A stretch of DNA of 64,000 bases. It comes from Streptomyces pyxinae. Lineage in GTDB: Bacteria; Actinomycetota; Actinomycetes; Streptomycetales; Streptomycetaceae. The position numbers and the translations under genes are program-made. Under the pieces are notes generated by a model that saw only the letters and a list, made by a program, of their open reading frames with translations, did not search any database and was not told where the DNA came from. The number at the start of each line of letters is the position of its first letter. The stretch's first letter is position 1. Below are positions 51,212 through 59,145 of this stretch, piece by piece. The DNA lies in the NCBI RefSeq assembly GCF_024756275.1, contig NZ_JANUGQ010000001.1, forward strand, positions 434,001 to 498,000, read 5' to 3'.

Positions 51212-52849
51212 TTACTTCGAGACCTGGACGTCCTGCAGGATCGGGTCGCCGTCCTGCGCGTACTTCACGCCCGAGACCTTCTCCGAGTAGCCCGCGTTGA
51301 CCTTGTAGTACCAGAGCGGGATGGACGGCATGTAGTTCACCAGGTCCTTCTCGATCGCCTGGTACTTCTTCACCGACTCGTCGAGGCTCTTGGCCGCGTC
51401 CGCTTCCGCGATCTTGGCGTCCAGGGTCTTGTCCGAGAAGTCGCCCTGGTTGCCCGAGGCACCGGTCTTGAAGAGGTCACGGAGGAAGTTGGAGTTCACC
51501 GGGTAGTCGAGCACCCAGCCCGACCGGTACAGGGACTTGACCTGCTTGCTCTTGCGGGCCTGGAGGTCGGCCTGGAAGTCCGGCTTGGCGTCACCGACGC
51601 ACTTGACGCCGGTCGCCTGGGTGATGCTGCCGCAGACGGCCTCGACCCACTCCTTGTGGCCGCCGTCCGAGTTGAACTGGATGGAGATGGCGTTGCCCGG
51701 GACACCGCCACCCTTCTCGATGAGGTCCTTGGCCTTGGCCGGGTTGTACTTGGTGACGTCCCCGGCGGCGTTCTCCTGGTAGCCCAGCACGCCCTTGGCG
51801 ACCCAGCCGGTGGCCGGCTCACGGGTGCCCTGGAGCACCGTCTTGGTGATGGTGTCGCGGTCGATCGCCATCGAGAGGCCCTGGATGACCTTCGGGTCGA
51901 TCTTCTTGGGCTTCTTCCACTTGTCGGCGTAGAACGCGACCGCGATCGTCTGGATCGAGGAGTACGGCTGGTCGACCGCGCGGTCACCGAGGTCGTCCCG
52001 GTAGACCGAGAGGTCCTTCGGGGCGATCTGGCGGAGGACGTCGACGTTGCCGGACTTGAGGTCCTCGTAGGCCGTCTCCAGGGTGGTGTAGTTCTTGAAG
52101 GTCACACCACCGTTCTTGGCCTTGTCGTCGCCCTTGTACCCGTCGTACCGGACGATCTTGATTTCCTTCTTGTGGTCCCAGCTCTGGAACTTGTAGGGAC
52201 CGTTGCCGACCGGCTTCTCGCCGGCGGCCTTCGGGTCCTTGTAGAAGGACTCGGGGAGCGGCGAGAAGACCTCGTAACCCAGCTTGTACGCGAAGTACGG
52301 CAGCGAGTTGTTGAGCTCGATGGTGAAGGTCGAGTCGTCGACGACCTTCAGACCGGTCATCTCCGTCGCGGTGGCCTTGGCGCCCTCCGCCTCCGGGTGC
52401 AGGGCCTCGTAGCCCTTGATGTCGGAGAACCAGGAGGCGTTGCCCTGGTTGTTGGCGATGTTGGCGGCCCAGTTCCAGGCCTTGACGTACGACTGGGCGG
52501 TGACCGGGGTGCCGTCGTGGAAGGTCCAGCCCTTCTTGAGCTTGACGGTCCACAGCTTGCTGTCCTTGGTGTCCACCGACTCGGCGTTCACCATGGTCAG
52601 CTTGCCGTCCGGCGTGTAGTCGACCAGCTGGGCGAAGAGGCCGCTGAGCACGATCGAGCCGTTGGACTCCATCGTGTCGGCCGGGTGCAGCGCCTTCTCG
52701 GGCTCACCCACCTCGATGGAGAAGATGCCGTTCGGGTCGGCCTCACCCTTGGCGCCGGAGCCGCCGTCCTTACCCCCGCCACAGGCGGTCGCTGCCAGGG
52801 CGACGACTATCGCGCCCGCTACCCACTTGGCGCTCTTGGCACCGCGCAT
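51212..52849 (-). CDS. bldKB: Oligopeptide-binding lipoprotein, family 5 (cluster 1, BldKB-like)
   Basis: The ATG at 52849 follows GAGGAGG-like sequence. The 545-residue protein has signal and lipobox MRGAKSAKWVAGAIVVALAA ending TAC (cysteine about 23), a GGG tether and a full family 5 fold: FSIEVGEPEKALHPADTMES, LKKGWTFHDGTPVTAQSYVK, AGEKPVGNGPYKFQSWDHKK and QGLSMAIDRDTITKTVLQGT. Lysine-rich with many AAG codons, it looks highly expressed. By sequence feel and the typA linkage it corresponds to BldKB, the receptor lipoprotein for a peptide signal in Streptomyces development. Ligand identity cannot be judged from sequence. Confidence 0.85.
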   Translation of the reverse strand: MRGAKSAKWVAGAIVVALAATACGGGKDGGSGAKGEADPNGIFSIEVGEPEKALHPADTMESNGSIVLSGLFAQLVDYTPDGKLTMVNAESVDTKDSKLWTVKLKKGWTFHDGTPVTAQSYVKAWNWAANIANNQGNASWFSDIKGYEALHPEAEGAKATATEMTGLKVVDDSTFTIELNNSLPYFAYKLGYEVFSPLPESFYKDPKAAGEKPVGNGPYKFQSWDHKKEIKIVRYDGYKGDDKAKNGGVTFKNYTTLETAYEDLKSGNVDVLRQIAPKDLSVYRDDLGDRAVDQPYSSIQTIAVAFYADKWKKPKKIDPKVIQGLSMAIDRDTITKTVLQGTREPATGWVAKGVLGYQENAAGDVTKYNPAKAKDLIEKGGGVPGNAISIQFNSDGGHKEWVEAVCGSITQATGVKCVGDAKPDFQADLQARKSKQVKSLYRSGWVLDYPVNSNFLRDLFKTGASGNQGDFSDKTLDAKIAEADAAKSLDESVKKYQAIEKDLVNYMPSIPLWYYKVNAGYSEKVSGVKYAQDGDPILQDVQVSK

Positions 52850-53467
52850 GGGTTCCTCCTCATGAGTCCACTGATCACTACAAGAGGGGCACTAGACGAC
52901 CCGCCGACACCCCTGACGGCGAGATACGAGTGCTCCGAGTGTGCTCGTGGATCGGCGCTCCCCACAGCGCGTGACCCATTGACCCGAGCTCAATGGAGCC
53001 AACTATTAAGTAAGGCCGGGCCGTAAACCACACTTAAAGGGTCTCGTTTTGACAACATCACCCCGAACCGAGAGCCAGAAAACCGGACAAAGCGATCACA
53101 GACAGACACCCGCGAAACGGACTGTTAACACATGTTCCGGAGAGCGACGGTCGATATGCGGACGCACCGGGAGGGAAATGGAGTTGACGAAGGGCCCGGC
53201 TCTCCGCAGCTCGTGCGGGGTGCCGGGCCCTCATCGGGAACGGTGACGGCCGGTCGTCCCCACGGACGGTGACCGGTCGGCCGATGGCCTGATCACGACG
53301 GTCCGGGCGCGGGCGTCATGCCCGCTGACGAGCCGTCGGACGCGCGCACCGCGTCGGCGCCGGGCGGCCGGGCGGACCGTCGGCGCCGGCCGGCCGGATG
53401 GACCCGGTTCGACCCGGCGGACCGTCGGCGCCGGCCCGCCAGGGGCCGGCCGGGTCACGGCCGGACG
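52850..53467. other. Regulatory gap upstream of bldKB-like gene, with hairpin and repeats
   Basis: About 620 bp without a gene. The part 52980-53120 is AT-richer than its surroundings and should contain the leftward promoter; TTGTCA on the minus strand (complement of 53049-53054) is a possible -35, but no matching -10 is convincing. AGGGCCCGGC (53191-53200) pairs with GCCGGGCCCT (53222-53231), with an inner CCGCA/TGCGG stem, giving a second terminator-like hairpin. A 21-bp direct repeat lies at 53371-53391 and 53416-53436. Confidence 0.6.
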
Positions 53468-53497
53468 GGGGTCCGTTCCCGGCCGGGAACGGACCCC
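53468..53497 (-). terminator. typA terminator: 30-bp perfect palindrome
   Basis: GGGGTCCGTTCCCGG (53468-53482) is followed directly by its reverse complement (53483-53497). It starts 13 nt after the typA stop codon. The inner bases would form the loop. A GC-rich stem without U-run is normal for this genus. Confidence 0.9.
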
Positions 53498-53510
53498 GAC
53501 AGGGAGGTGA

Positions 53511-55412
53511 TCAGCCGTGCTTGGCGCGCGAGGCGGCGCGGGCGCGCTCGCGGGCGTCCAGGTTCACCTTGCGGATGCGGATCGCCTCCGGGGTCACCTC
53601 GACGCACTCGTCGTCGCGGCAGAACTCCAGCGACTGCTCCAGCGAGAGCTTGCGCGGCGGGACGATCGACTCCGCGACATCGGCCGTGGAGGAGCGCATG
53701 TTGGTGAGCTTCTTCTCCTTGGTGATGTTGACGTCCATGTCGTCGGAGCGGGAGTTCTCACCGACGATCATGCCCTCGTAGACCTCGGTGCCCGGCTCCA
53801 CGAAGAGCACACCGCGCTCCTGGAGGTTGGTCATGGCGAAGCCGGTGACCGCGCCGGACCGGTCGGCCACCAGGGAGCCGTTGTTACGGGTCGTCAGGGT
53901 GCCGAACCAGGGCTCGTGGCCCTCGTGGATCGAGTGGGCGATACCGGTGCCGCGGGTGTTGGTCAGGAACTCCGTGCGGAAGCCGATCAGACCCCGGGAC
54001 GGCACCACGAACTCCATGCGCACCCAGCCGGAGCCGTGGTTCGACATGTTGTCCATCCGGCCCTTGCGGATGCCCATGAGCTGGGTGACCGCGCCCATGT
54101 GCTCCTCGGGCACGTCGACGGTCATGCGCTCGACCGGCTCGTGCACCTTGCCGTCGATCTCGCGGGTGACCACCTGGGGCTTGCCGATGGTCAGCTCGAA
54201 GCCCTCGCGGCGCATCTGCTCGACCAGGATGGCCAGCGCCAGCTCACCCCGGCCCTGCACCTCCCAGGCGTCCGGGCGCTCGGTCTCGAGCACGCGGAGC
54301 GAGACATTGCCGATGAGCTCGCGGTCCAGCCGGTCCTTGACCTGGCGGGCGGTGACCTTGCGGTCCTTGACGGCCGCCTTGGCCTCCGCGCCCTTGCCGG
54401 TGCCGCCCCGGCCGACGAGCGGCGAGGTGTTGGTGCCGATGGTCATGGAGATGGCCGGCTCGTCGACCGTGATCAGCGGCAGCGCGACCGGGTTCTCCGG
54501 GTCGGCCAGGGTCTCACCGATCATGATGTCCGGGATACCGGCCACGGCGCAGATGTCGCCGGGGCCCGCCACCTCGGCCGGCTTGCGGGTGAGCGCCTCG
54601 GTCATCATCAGCTCGCTGATGCGGACGTTGGCGACGGAGCCGTCACGCTTGATCCAGGCGACGGTCTGGCCCTTGCGCAGCTCGCCCTGCTCGACGCGGA
54701 GCAGCGCGATACGGCCCAGGAAGTTGTCGGCGTCCAGGTTGGTGACGTGCGCCTGGAGCGGGGCCTCGGCGTCGTACTCCGGCGCCGGGACGTGCGACAG
54801 CAGGGTGGAGAAGAACGGCTCCAGGTTCTCGCTGTCGGCCGGGACCGTGCCGTCCTCCGGCTTGGTCAGCGAGGCGACGCCGTCACGGGCGCAGGCGTAG
54901 ACGATCGGGAACTCGATCTGGTCCTCGTCCGCGTCCAGGTCCAGGAAGAGGTCGTAGGTCTCGTTGACGACCTCGTCGATGCGGGAGTCCGGGCGGTCGG
55001 TCTTGTTGATGCAGAGGATGACCGGCATCCGGGCCTGCAGGGCCTTGCGGAGCACGAAGCGGGTCTGCGGAAGCGGCCCCTCGGAGGCGTCCACCAGCAG
55101 CACGACCGCGTCCACCATGGACAGACCGCGCTCGACCTCACCACCGAAGTCGGCGTGGCCGGGGGTGTCGATGATGTTGATCGTGATGGGCTCGCCGCCG
55201 TCCTTCGGGTGGTACTTGACGGCGGTGTTCTTGGCCAGGATCGTGATGCCCTTCTCACGCTCCAGGTCGTTCGAGTCCATCACCCGGTCGTCCACCTGCT
55301 GGTGCGCGGCGAAGGCACCGGCCTGCTTCAGCATGGCGTCGACCAGGGTGGTCTTGCCGTGGTCGACGTGGGCGACGATGGCGACGTTGCGGATGTCGTG
55401 GCGCGTGGGCAT
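53511..55412 (-). CDS. typA: Translational GTPase TypA/BipA
   Basis: The ATG at 55412 (MPTRHDIRNVAIVAHVDHGK) gives 633 residues; the longer open frame is Pro/Arg shadow sequence. G-domain motifs are AHVDHGKTT (14-22), the switch II DTPGHADFGGEV (about 79-90) and NKTD (about 134-137). EF-G-like domains and the TypA-specific C-terminus follow (MTNLQERGVLFVEPG, ENSRSDDMDVNITKEKKLTN). It binds the 70S ribosome in the EF-G site and supports growth under stress and cold, and late ribosome assembly. A weak GAGAAG precedes the start. It is followed by a perfect terminator. Confidence 0.95.
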   Translation of the reverse strand: MPTRHDIRNVAIVAHVDHGKTTLVDAMLKQAGAFAAHQQVDDRVMDSNDLEREKGITILAKNTAVKYHPKDGGEPITINIIDTPGHADFGGEVERGLSMVDAVVLLVDASEGPLPQTRFVLRKALQARMPVILCINKTDRPDSRIDEVVNETYDLFLDLDADEDQIEFPIVYACARDGVASLTKPEDGTVPADSENLEPFFSTLLSHVPAPEYDAEAPLQAHVTNLDADNFLGRIALLRVEQGELRKGQTVAWIKRDGSVANVRISELMMTEALTRKPAEVAGPGDICAVAGIPDIMIGETLADPENPVALPLITVDEPAISMTIGTNTSPLVGRGGTGKGAEAKAAVKDRKVTARQVKDRLDRELIGNVSLRVLETERPDAWEVQGRGELALAILVEQMRREGFELTIGKPQVVTREIDGKVHEPVERMTVDVPEEHMGAVTQLMGIRKGRMDNMSNHGSGWVRMEFVVPSRGLIGFRTEFLTNTRGTGIAHSIHEGHEPWFGTLTTRNNGSLVADRSGAVTGFAMTNLQERGVLFVEPGTEVYEGMIVGENSRSDDMDVNITKEKKLTNMRSSTADVAESIVPPRKLSLEQSLEFCRDDECVEVTPEAIRIRKVNLDARERARAASRAKHG

Positions 55413-56009
55413 GAGTGGCTGGCGCTTCTCTCGGATCGTGGGTGCGGCGTCTGTTTTTTCCTCGTACGCCCGCCGGGCGGACGCGCCACGGCTCGTCCCA
55501 TGGTACGGGCCCGCCGCGCGCGGGGCCTCCCGGGCCGTCGGTGAACGTTCGAACACCCGGCCGTGACCTGCGAGGAAACGGGCTCTCGGGGGCGGGCGGA
55601 GATCTTCGACACGTCGGACGCGCACGCTCCCGGGCCGCCCGGGAGCACGCTCGGCGTCCGGGGCTCGCGGGGCGCCCGGGACGCGCTGCCGCGCGGGTCG
55701 CCGGGCGCGCGGCGCCACGGCGGGGGGCGCTCCGGAGGGCGCCCGCGCCGGGACGGGGCGGGCGGGGCGTGCGGAGCCGTTCCGGCGCGCCGGAAGAGGA
55801 CAGCGGCGGGAGCGGCGGGGCGGCGACGGGCCGGGCGCACGGGAGGGCACGGGGCGGGGCGCACGGGCGGCGGTACGGCGCCGTGCGTGAGGAGGAGCGG
55901 GCGGAGGAGGCTGTACGGGGCGGGGACCGGCGCGCGGGGGCGGGCGCCGGGAGGAGGGTGAGGCGGCGGGGGTGAGGTGCGTGGGCCCGGGTCAAGGTCC
56001 ACCTGCGAG
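55413..56009. other. Intergenic region upstream of typA
   Basis: About 600 bp, very GC-rich, no supported gene. Small frames on both strands are Ala/Arg/Gly/Pro shadows. GAACGTTC at 55543-55550 is a short palindrome. The typA promoter must be here or close, but no hexamer pair is convincing. Confidence 0.4.
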
Positions 56010-56038
56010 CTTGCCCGCCGGGCGCACCGGCGGGCAAG
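56010..56038 (-). terminator. Terminator of the LpqW-like gene
   Basis: CTTGCCCGCCG (56010-56020) pairs perfectly with CGGCGGGCAAG (56028-56038) across a 7-nt loop, about 60 nt past the stop of the leftward gene. Confidence 0.85.
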
Positions 56039-56096
56039 GGACTTGAGGGAGTTCTGAGCTTGCGGCCCGGTTCGCCGGGCGGCGGGGGCGGTGGGA

Positions 56097-58688
56097 CTAC
56101 CGAGCGCGGTCGCCCCGGGACTTGCTGTCCTTGCCCGCCCCCTGGAAACCGATGTCCTCGTAGTGCGGGGTGGCGAAGCCGAAGGCACCGGCGTTGACCA
56201 CGTTCCGCTTCCCCGCCACCAGCTGCGGTCGCTGGTAGAGCGGGATCGAACCGGCGGCCGCCCAGATCCTGGCGTCGGCCTGCCTGATCAGATCGGCGGC
56301 CGCCTTCTCGTCCAGCTCGGCGGCGGCCCGGTCCAGGAGCTGGTCGATGTGGTCGGTGCCGACCCGGGTGTAATTCTGCTCCACCTGGAGCGAGCCGTCC
56401 GAGGCGGGTTCCGGCTTGGCGAAGATCGGCCGCCCGTCGGTGGCCGGGAAGGCGGTGCCGGGCCAGGAGTAGAGGGCCAGGTCGTACTCGCCGGCCGCGA
56501 TGTGGTCCTTGAAGTAGCTCTCGTCCGAGACCTTGGTGATCTCGGTACGGATGCCCACCCGGGCGAGCATCCCGGCGATCCGGTCCCCGACCGCCCGCAG
56601 CGAGTCGGAGCCCGCGCCGGACGGGAGTACGAAGCGGAGGGTGAGCGGCTTGCCGTCCTTGCCGAGGGCCCCGTGCGCCGCGCCGGCCCCGTCCGCTCCG
56701 GGCGCGGCCGGGGCCGCCGTACCGCGCGGGGCGTAGGCGCCGGGGACGCCGCCGCCCTGAGCCCTGGCCCGGCCGGTGTCGTTCTTGCCGCCGTCGTCGG
56801 CCCCGCCCCCGTCCCGCCGGGCGTTCTCCGCCTCCGGGGCCCGCTCGGCCTCCCCGGCCGCCTCGGCCGCCCCCTCGGCCCGGGGGCCGGTGGCGGCCCG
56901 GCGCTGCGAGGCGGTCTGGCGGAGCAGGGCGGTCTGGAGAGGAGTGGAGGCGGGGGCGAGCACTTGGGTGCCCTCCGGGCCGCCGAAGTCGCCGGTGCGG
57001 GGCTTGTCGTCACCGACGATGTACAGCCCCTCGTCGGACGCCTCGTCCGGCTCAGCGGCCCGGGCCGCCCGCTGCGGCGCGGCGGCGACGGACGCCCGGG
57101 GCGCCATGGACCAGGCGGTGGGCGCCACGGTTCCGGGAGCCGGGGCACCCGGCTTGGCGGGCGCGGCGCCGGCGGCCGGCGCGGAGGTGCCGGCGGCGGA
57201 GGCGGCCGGCCGGGGGGCGGCCGGGGTGCCGGTGCCGCCCGCCCTGGTGCCGTCGCCGGGCACCGGCTTGCGCCCGGCGACCCCGTCGGTCGTCCAGCCC
57301 GCGTCGGCCAGCAGCGCCAGGGCCTCCGCGGTGTCCTGTCCGCCGATGGCGGCGCTGCCGTCCGCGTACGCCGGCTGCCCGGCCAGCGCCAGATGGCTGC
57401 CGACCGGCTGGGCGGGCAGGCCCAGCGGCTTCAGCACCGTCTCCGCGAGCTCCTGCCGGTTGATCGCCCGGGCCACCGCGCGGCGTACCCGCTCGTCGGA
57501 CAGCGGACCCGACTCCCCGTTCAGCGCCAGCTGGGTGTAGGCGGGTTCCAGGGACTTCCGTACGACATAACCGCTCAGGGCGGGGTCGGGCCGGCTCCCC
57601 GGCCCGGCCGCCGCGGGAGCGTTCCCGGCCTGCCCCGCGCGGGCGGACGCGGTCCGCCCGTCGCCGGCGCCGTTCGCCCGCGCCCCGGAGCCCAGTGCCG
57701 CCGAGGGGGTGGTCGCCATCCCGGGGCTCTGGACGTCCCCCGCGCCTCCGGGGGCCGGGGAGGCGCTGCGCCCGCCCGGCCCGGCCGCCGGTGCGATCCG
57801 TTCGGCGGTGGCCGGGTCCACCTCGGCCAGGTCGACCTCGCCGGCCTTCAGCGCGGCGGTCCGCTGGGCGCGCGGCACCGCCTTGAGGACCAGGGTGTCG
57901 AGTTTGGCGGGGCGGCCCCACCAGCGCGGGTTGCGGGCCAGGGTGACGGTGCCCGCCGGGGCGTCGACCGCCCGGAGCTGGAACGGGCCGGCCGAGACCG
58001 GCAGTTTGCCGCGCGCCACGTCGTTGAAGGCGTCCGGCGAACTTGTCGCCGACTTGGGGTAGAGCGGCGAGAAGAGGGCCCGCCAGTCGGCGTACGGCTT
58101 GGCGAAGGTGACCCGGACCTGGAGGTCGTTGGCCCCCCGCTCGACCTTCTCGATGCGCTCGTAACCGGCGTTCCGCGCGGTCCAGTAGGCGGAGTTCCGC
58201 CCGCTGAGCGCCTGCCACTGGGCGAGGAAGTCGGGCGCCCCGATCTCCCGGCCGTCGCTCCAGACCGCCTGCTGGTGCAGCTTGTAGAGGACGACCTGCT
58301 TGGGCTCCCGCTCGACGACCTCGGCCGACTCCAGGTAGTCCGGGTTGAGCTGCGGGCGGCCCTGGGCGTCCACCGTGAACAGGGTGGGGAGCACGGCTCC
58401 GGTGACCCGGCCGGTGGTGGCGTCGGCGTCGGCCTGGAAGGCGTTGAGCGTGGCCGGCAGCGTGTCGACGGCCCACTTGAGGGTTCCGCCGTCGGCGACC
58501 CCGGCACGGGCGACGGGCGCGATGTCCTGCGGCACGGGGTGGGCGGTGGACCCCCGTTCGGCGCCGGAGCACCCGGCGAGCGCCGAGACGGTGAGCACGC
58601 CGCAGGTGAGCAGCGCGGCCGGCCGGAGAGCCCGGGCGCGGGGGCCCCCGGGGGCCGCCGTTCCGCGAGGGGCGCCGACGTGGGACAT
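56097..58688 (-). CDS. LpqW-like family 5 solute-binding lipoprotein with two disordered insertions
   Basis: The ATG at 58688 follows AAGGGGG by 8 nt. The 863-residue protein has a lipoprotein signal (LTCGVLTVSALAGC, cysteine about 35). Family 5 fold segments follow: LKWAVDTLPATLNAFQADAD, QQAVWSDGREIGAPDFLAQW, YTQLALNGESGPLSDERVRR and YDLALYSWPGTAFPATDGRP. Two Ala/Gly/Pro-rich insertions break the fold at about 300-368 and 473-675, which makes it some 270 residues longer than usual. No permease gene adjoins. Position next to typA matches mycobacterial lpqW, whose product regulates mannolipid synthesis and is not known to transport. I infer a regulatory or scaffold lipoprotein. Confidence 0.8.
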   Translation of the reverse strand: MSHVGAPRGTAAPGGPRARALRPAALLTCGVLTVSALAGCSGAERGSTAHPVPQDIAPVARAGVADGGTLKWAVDTLPATLNAFQADADATTGRVTGAVLPTLFTVDAQGRPQLNPDYLESAEVVEREPKQVVLYKLHQQAVWSDGREIGAPDFLAQWQALSGRNSAYWTARNAGYERIEKVERGANDLQVRVTFAKPYADWRALFSPLYPKSATSSPDAFNDVARGKLPVSAGPFQLRAVDAPAGTVTLARNPRWWGRPAKLDTLVLKAVPRAQRTAALKAGEVDLAEVDPATAERIAPAAGPGGRSASPAPGGAGDVQSPGMATTPSAALGSGARANGAGDGRTASARAGQAGNAPAAAGPGSRPDPALSGYVVRKSLEPAYTQLALNGESGPLSDERVRRAVARAINRQELAETVLKPLGLPAQPVGSHLALAGQPAYADGSAAIGGQDTAEALALLADAGWTTDGVAGRKPVPGDGTRAGGTGTPAAPRPAASAAGTSAPAAGAAPAKPGAPAPGTVAPTAWSMAPRASVAAAPQRAARAAEPDEASDEGLYIVGDDKPRTGDFGGPEGTQVLAPASTPLQTALLRQTASQRRAATGPRAEGAAEAAGEAERAPEAENARRDGGGADDGGKNDTGRARAQGGGVPGAYAPRGTAAPAAPGADGAGAAHGALGKDGKPLTLRFVLPSGAGSDSLRAVGDRIAGMLARVGIRTEITKVSDESYFKDHIAAGEYDLALYSWPGTAFPATDGRPIFAKPEPASDGSLQVEQNYTRVGTDHIDQLLDRAAAELDEKAAADLIRQADARIWAAAGSIPLYQRPQLVAGKRNVVNAGAFGFATPHYEDIGFQGAGKDSKSRGDRAR

Positions 58689-58942
58689 GACTTGTCCCCC
58701 TTCGTCCTGTTCTGGGGATTTTAGGGTGATCACACCTATCGCTCCCCTACTGAAGAGGACGGACATGGCTCCCCGGGCCATGACACGGCGGTACGGCGTA
58801 CAAAGCCCACCCGTGCGGCCCAACGCCGCCCCCCGTACGGCCCTCACGGACCTCGCCCCGGACGGCGGGCGCACCCGGGGGTCGCGGTGCGGAACGGCCC
58901 CCGGGCCGTCCCCCGGCGCGGGAAGGTCCCGTGGCCGGACGG

Positions 58943-59041
58943 GGCGCGCGGACGAACAGGCACCGGCCCCCGGAGACCGTGACGTACCTGCTGGACGGCA
59001 CCTTCGTCCAGGCGCGCGGGCGAACAGGTACCGGCCCCCGG
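58943..59041. repeat. 31-bp direct repeat pair upstream of the LpqW-like gene
   Basis: Segments 58943-58973 and 59011-59041 differ at only two positions and are 68 bp apart. Each begins GGCGCGCGG and ends CACCGGCCCCCGG or TACCGGCCCCCGG. They lie in the 457-bp gap between the LpqW-like start and the SpoIIE-type stop. The left end of this gap also has TAAAAT on the minus strand (complement of 58719-58724) as a possible -10. No gene seen. Confidence 0.8.
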
Positions 59042-59145
59042 CCGGCACACCGACCGGGGGCCCTCCCGTATCGCCCCACGCGTCCGGGACCCCAGGACCC
59101 GCCAGGCCCCAAGGCCCCAGGACATCAAGGCCCCGAACGGGTTCT

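Noticed and set aside
53049..53054. Perfect TTGACA on the + strand upstream of the bldKB-like gene
   Set aside because: No -10 hexamer lies at 16-18 nt downstream and no rightward gene follows before typA's 3' end.
55543..55556. GAACGTTCGAAC considered as a LexA (SOS) box before typA
   Set aside because: The actinobacterial box needs GAAC and GTTC separated by four bases; here they abut, and typA is not a damage gene.
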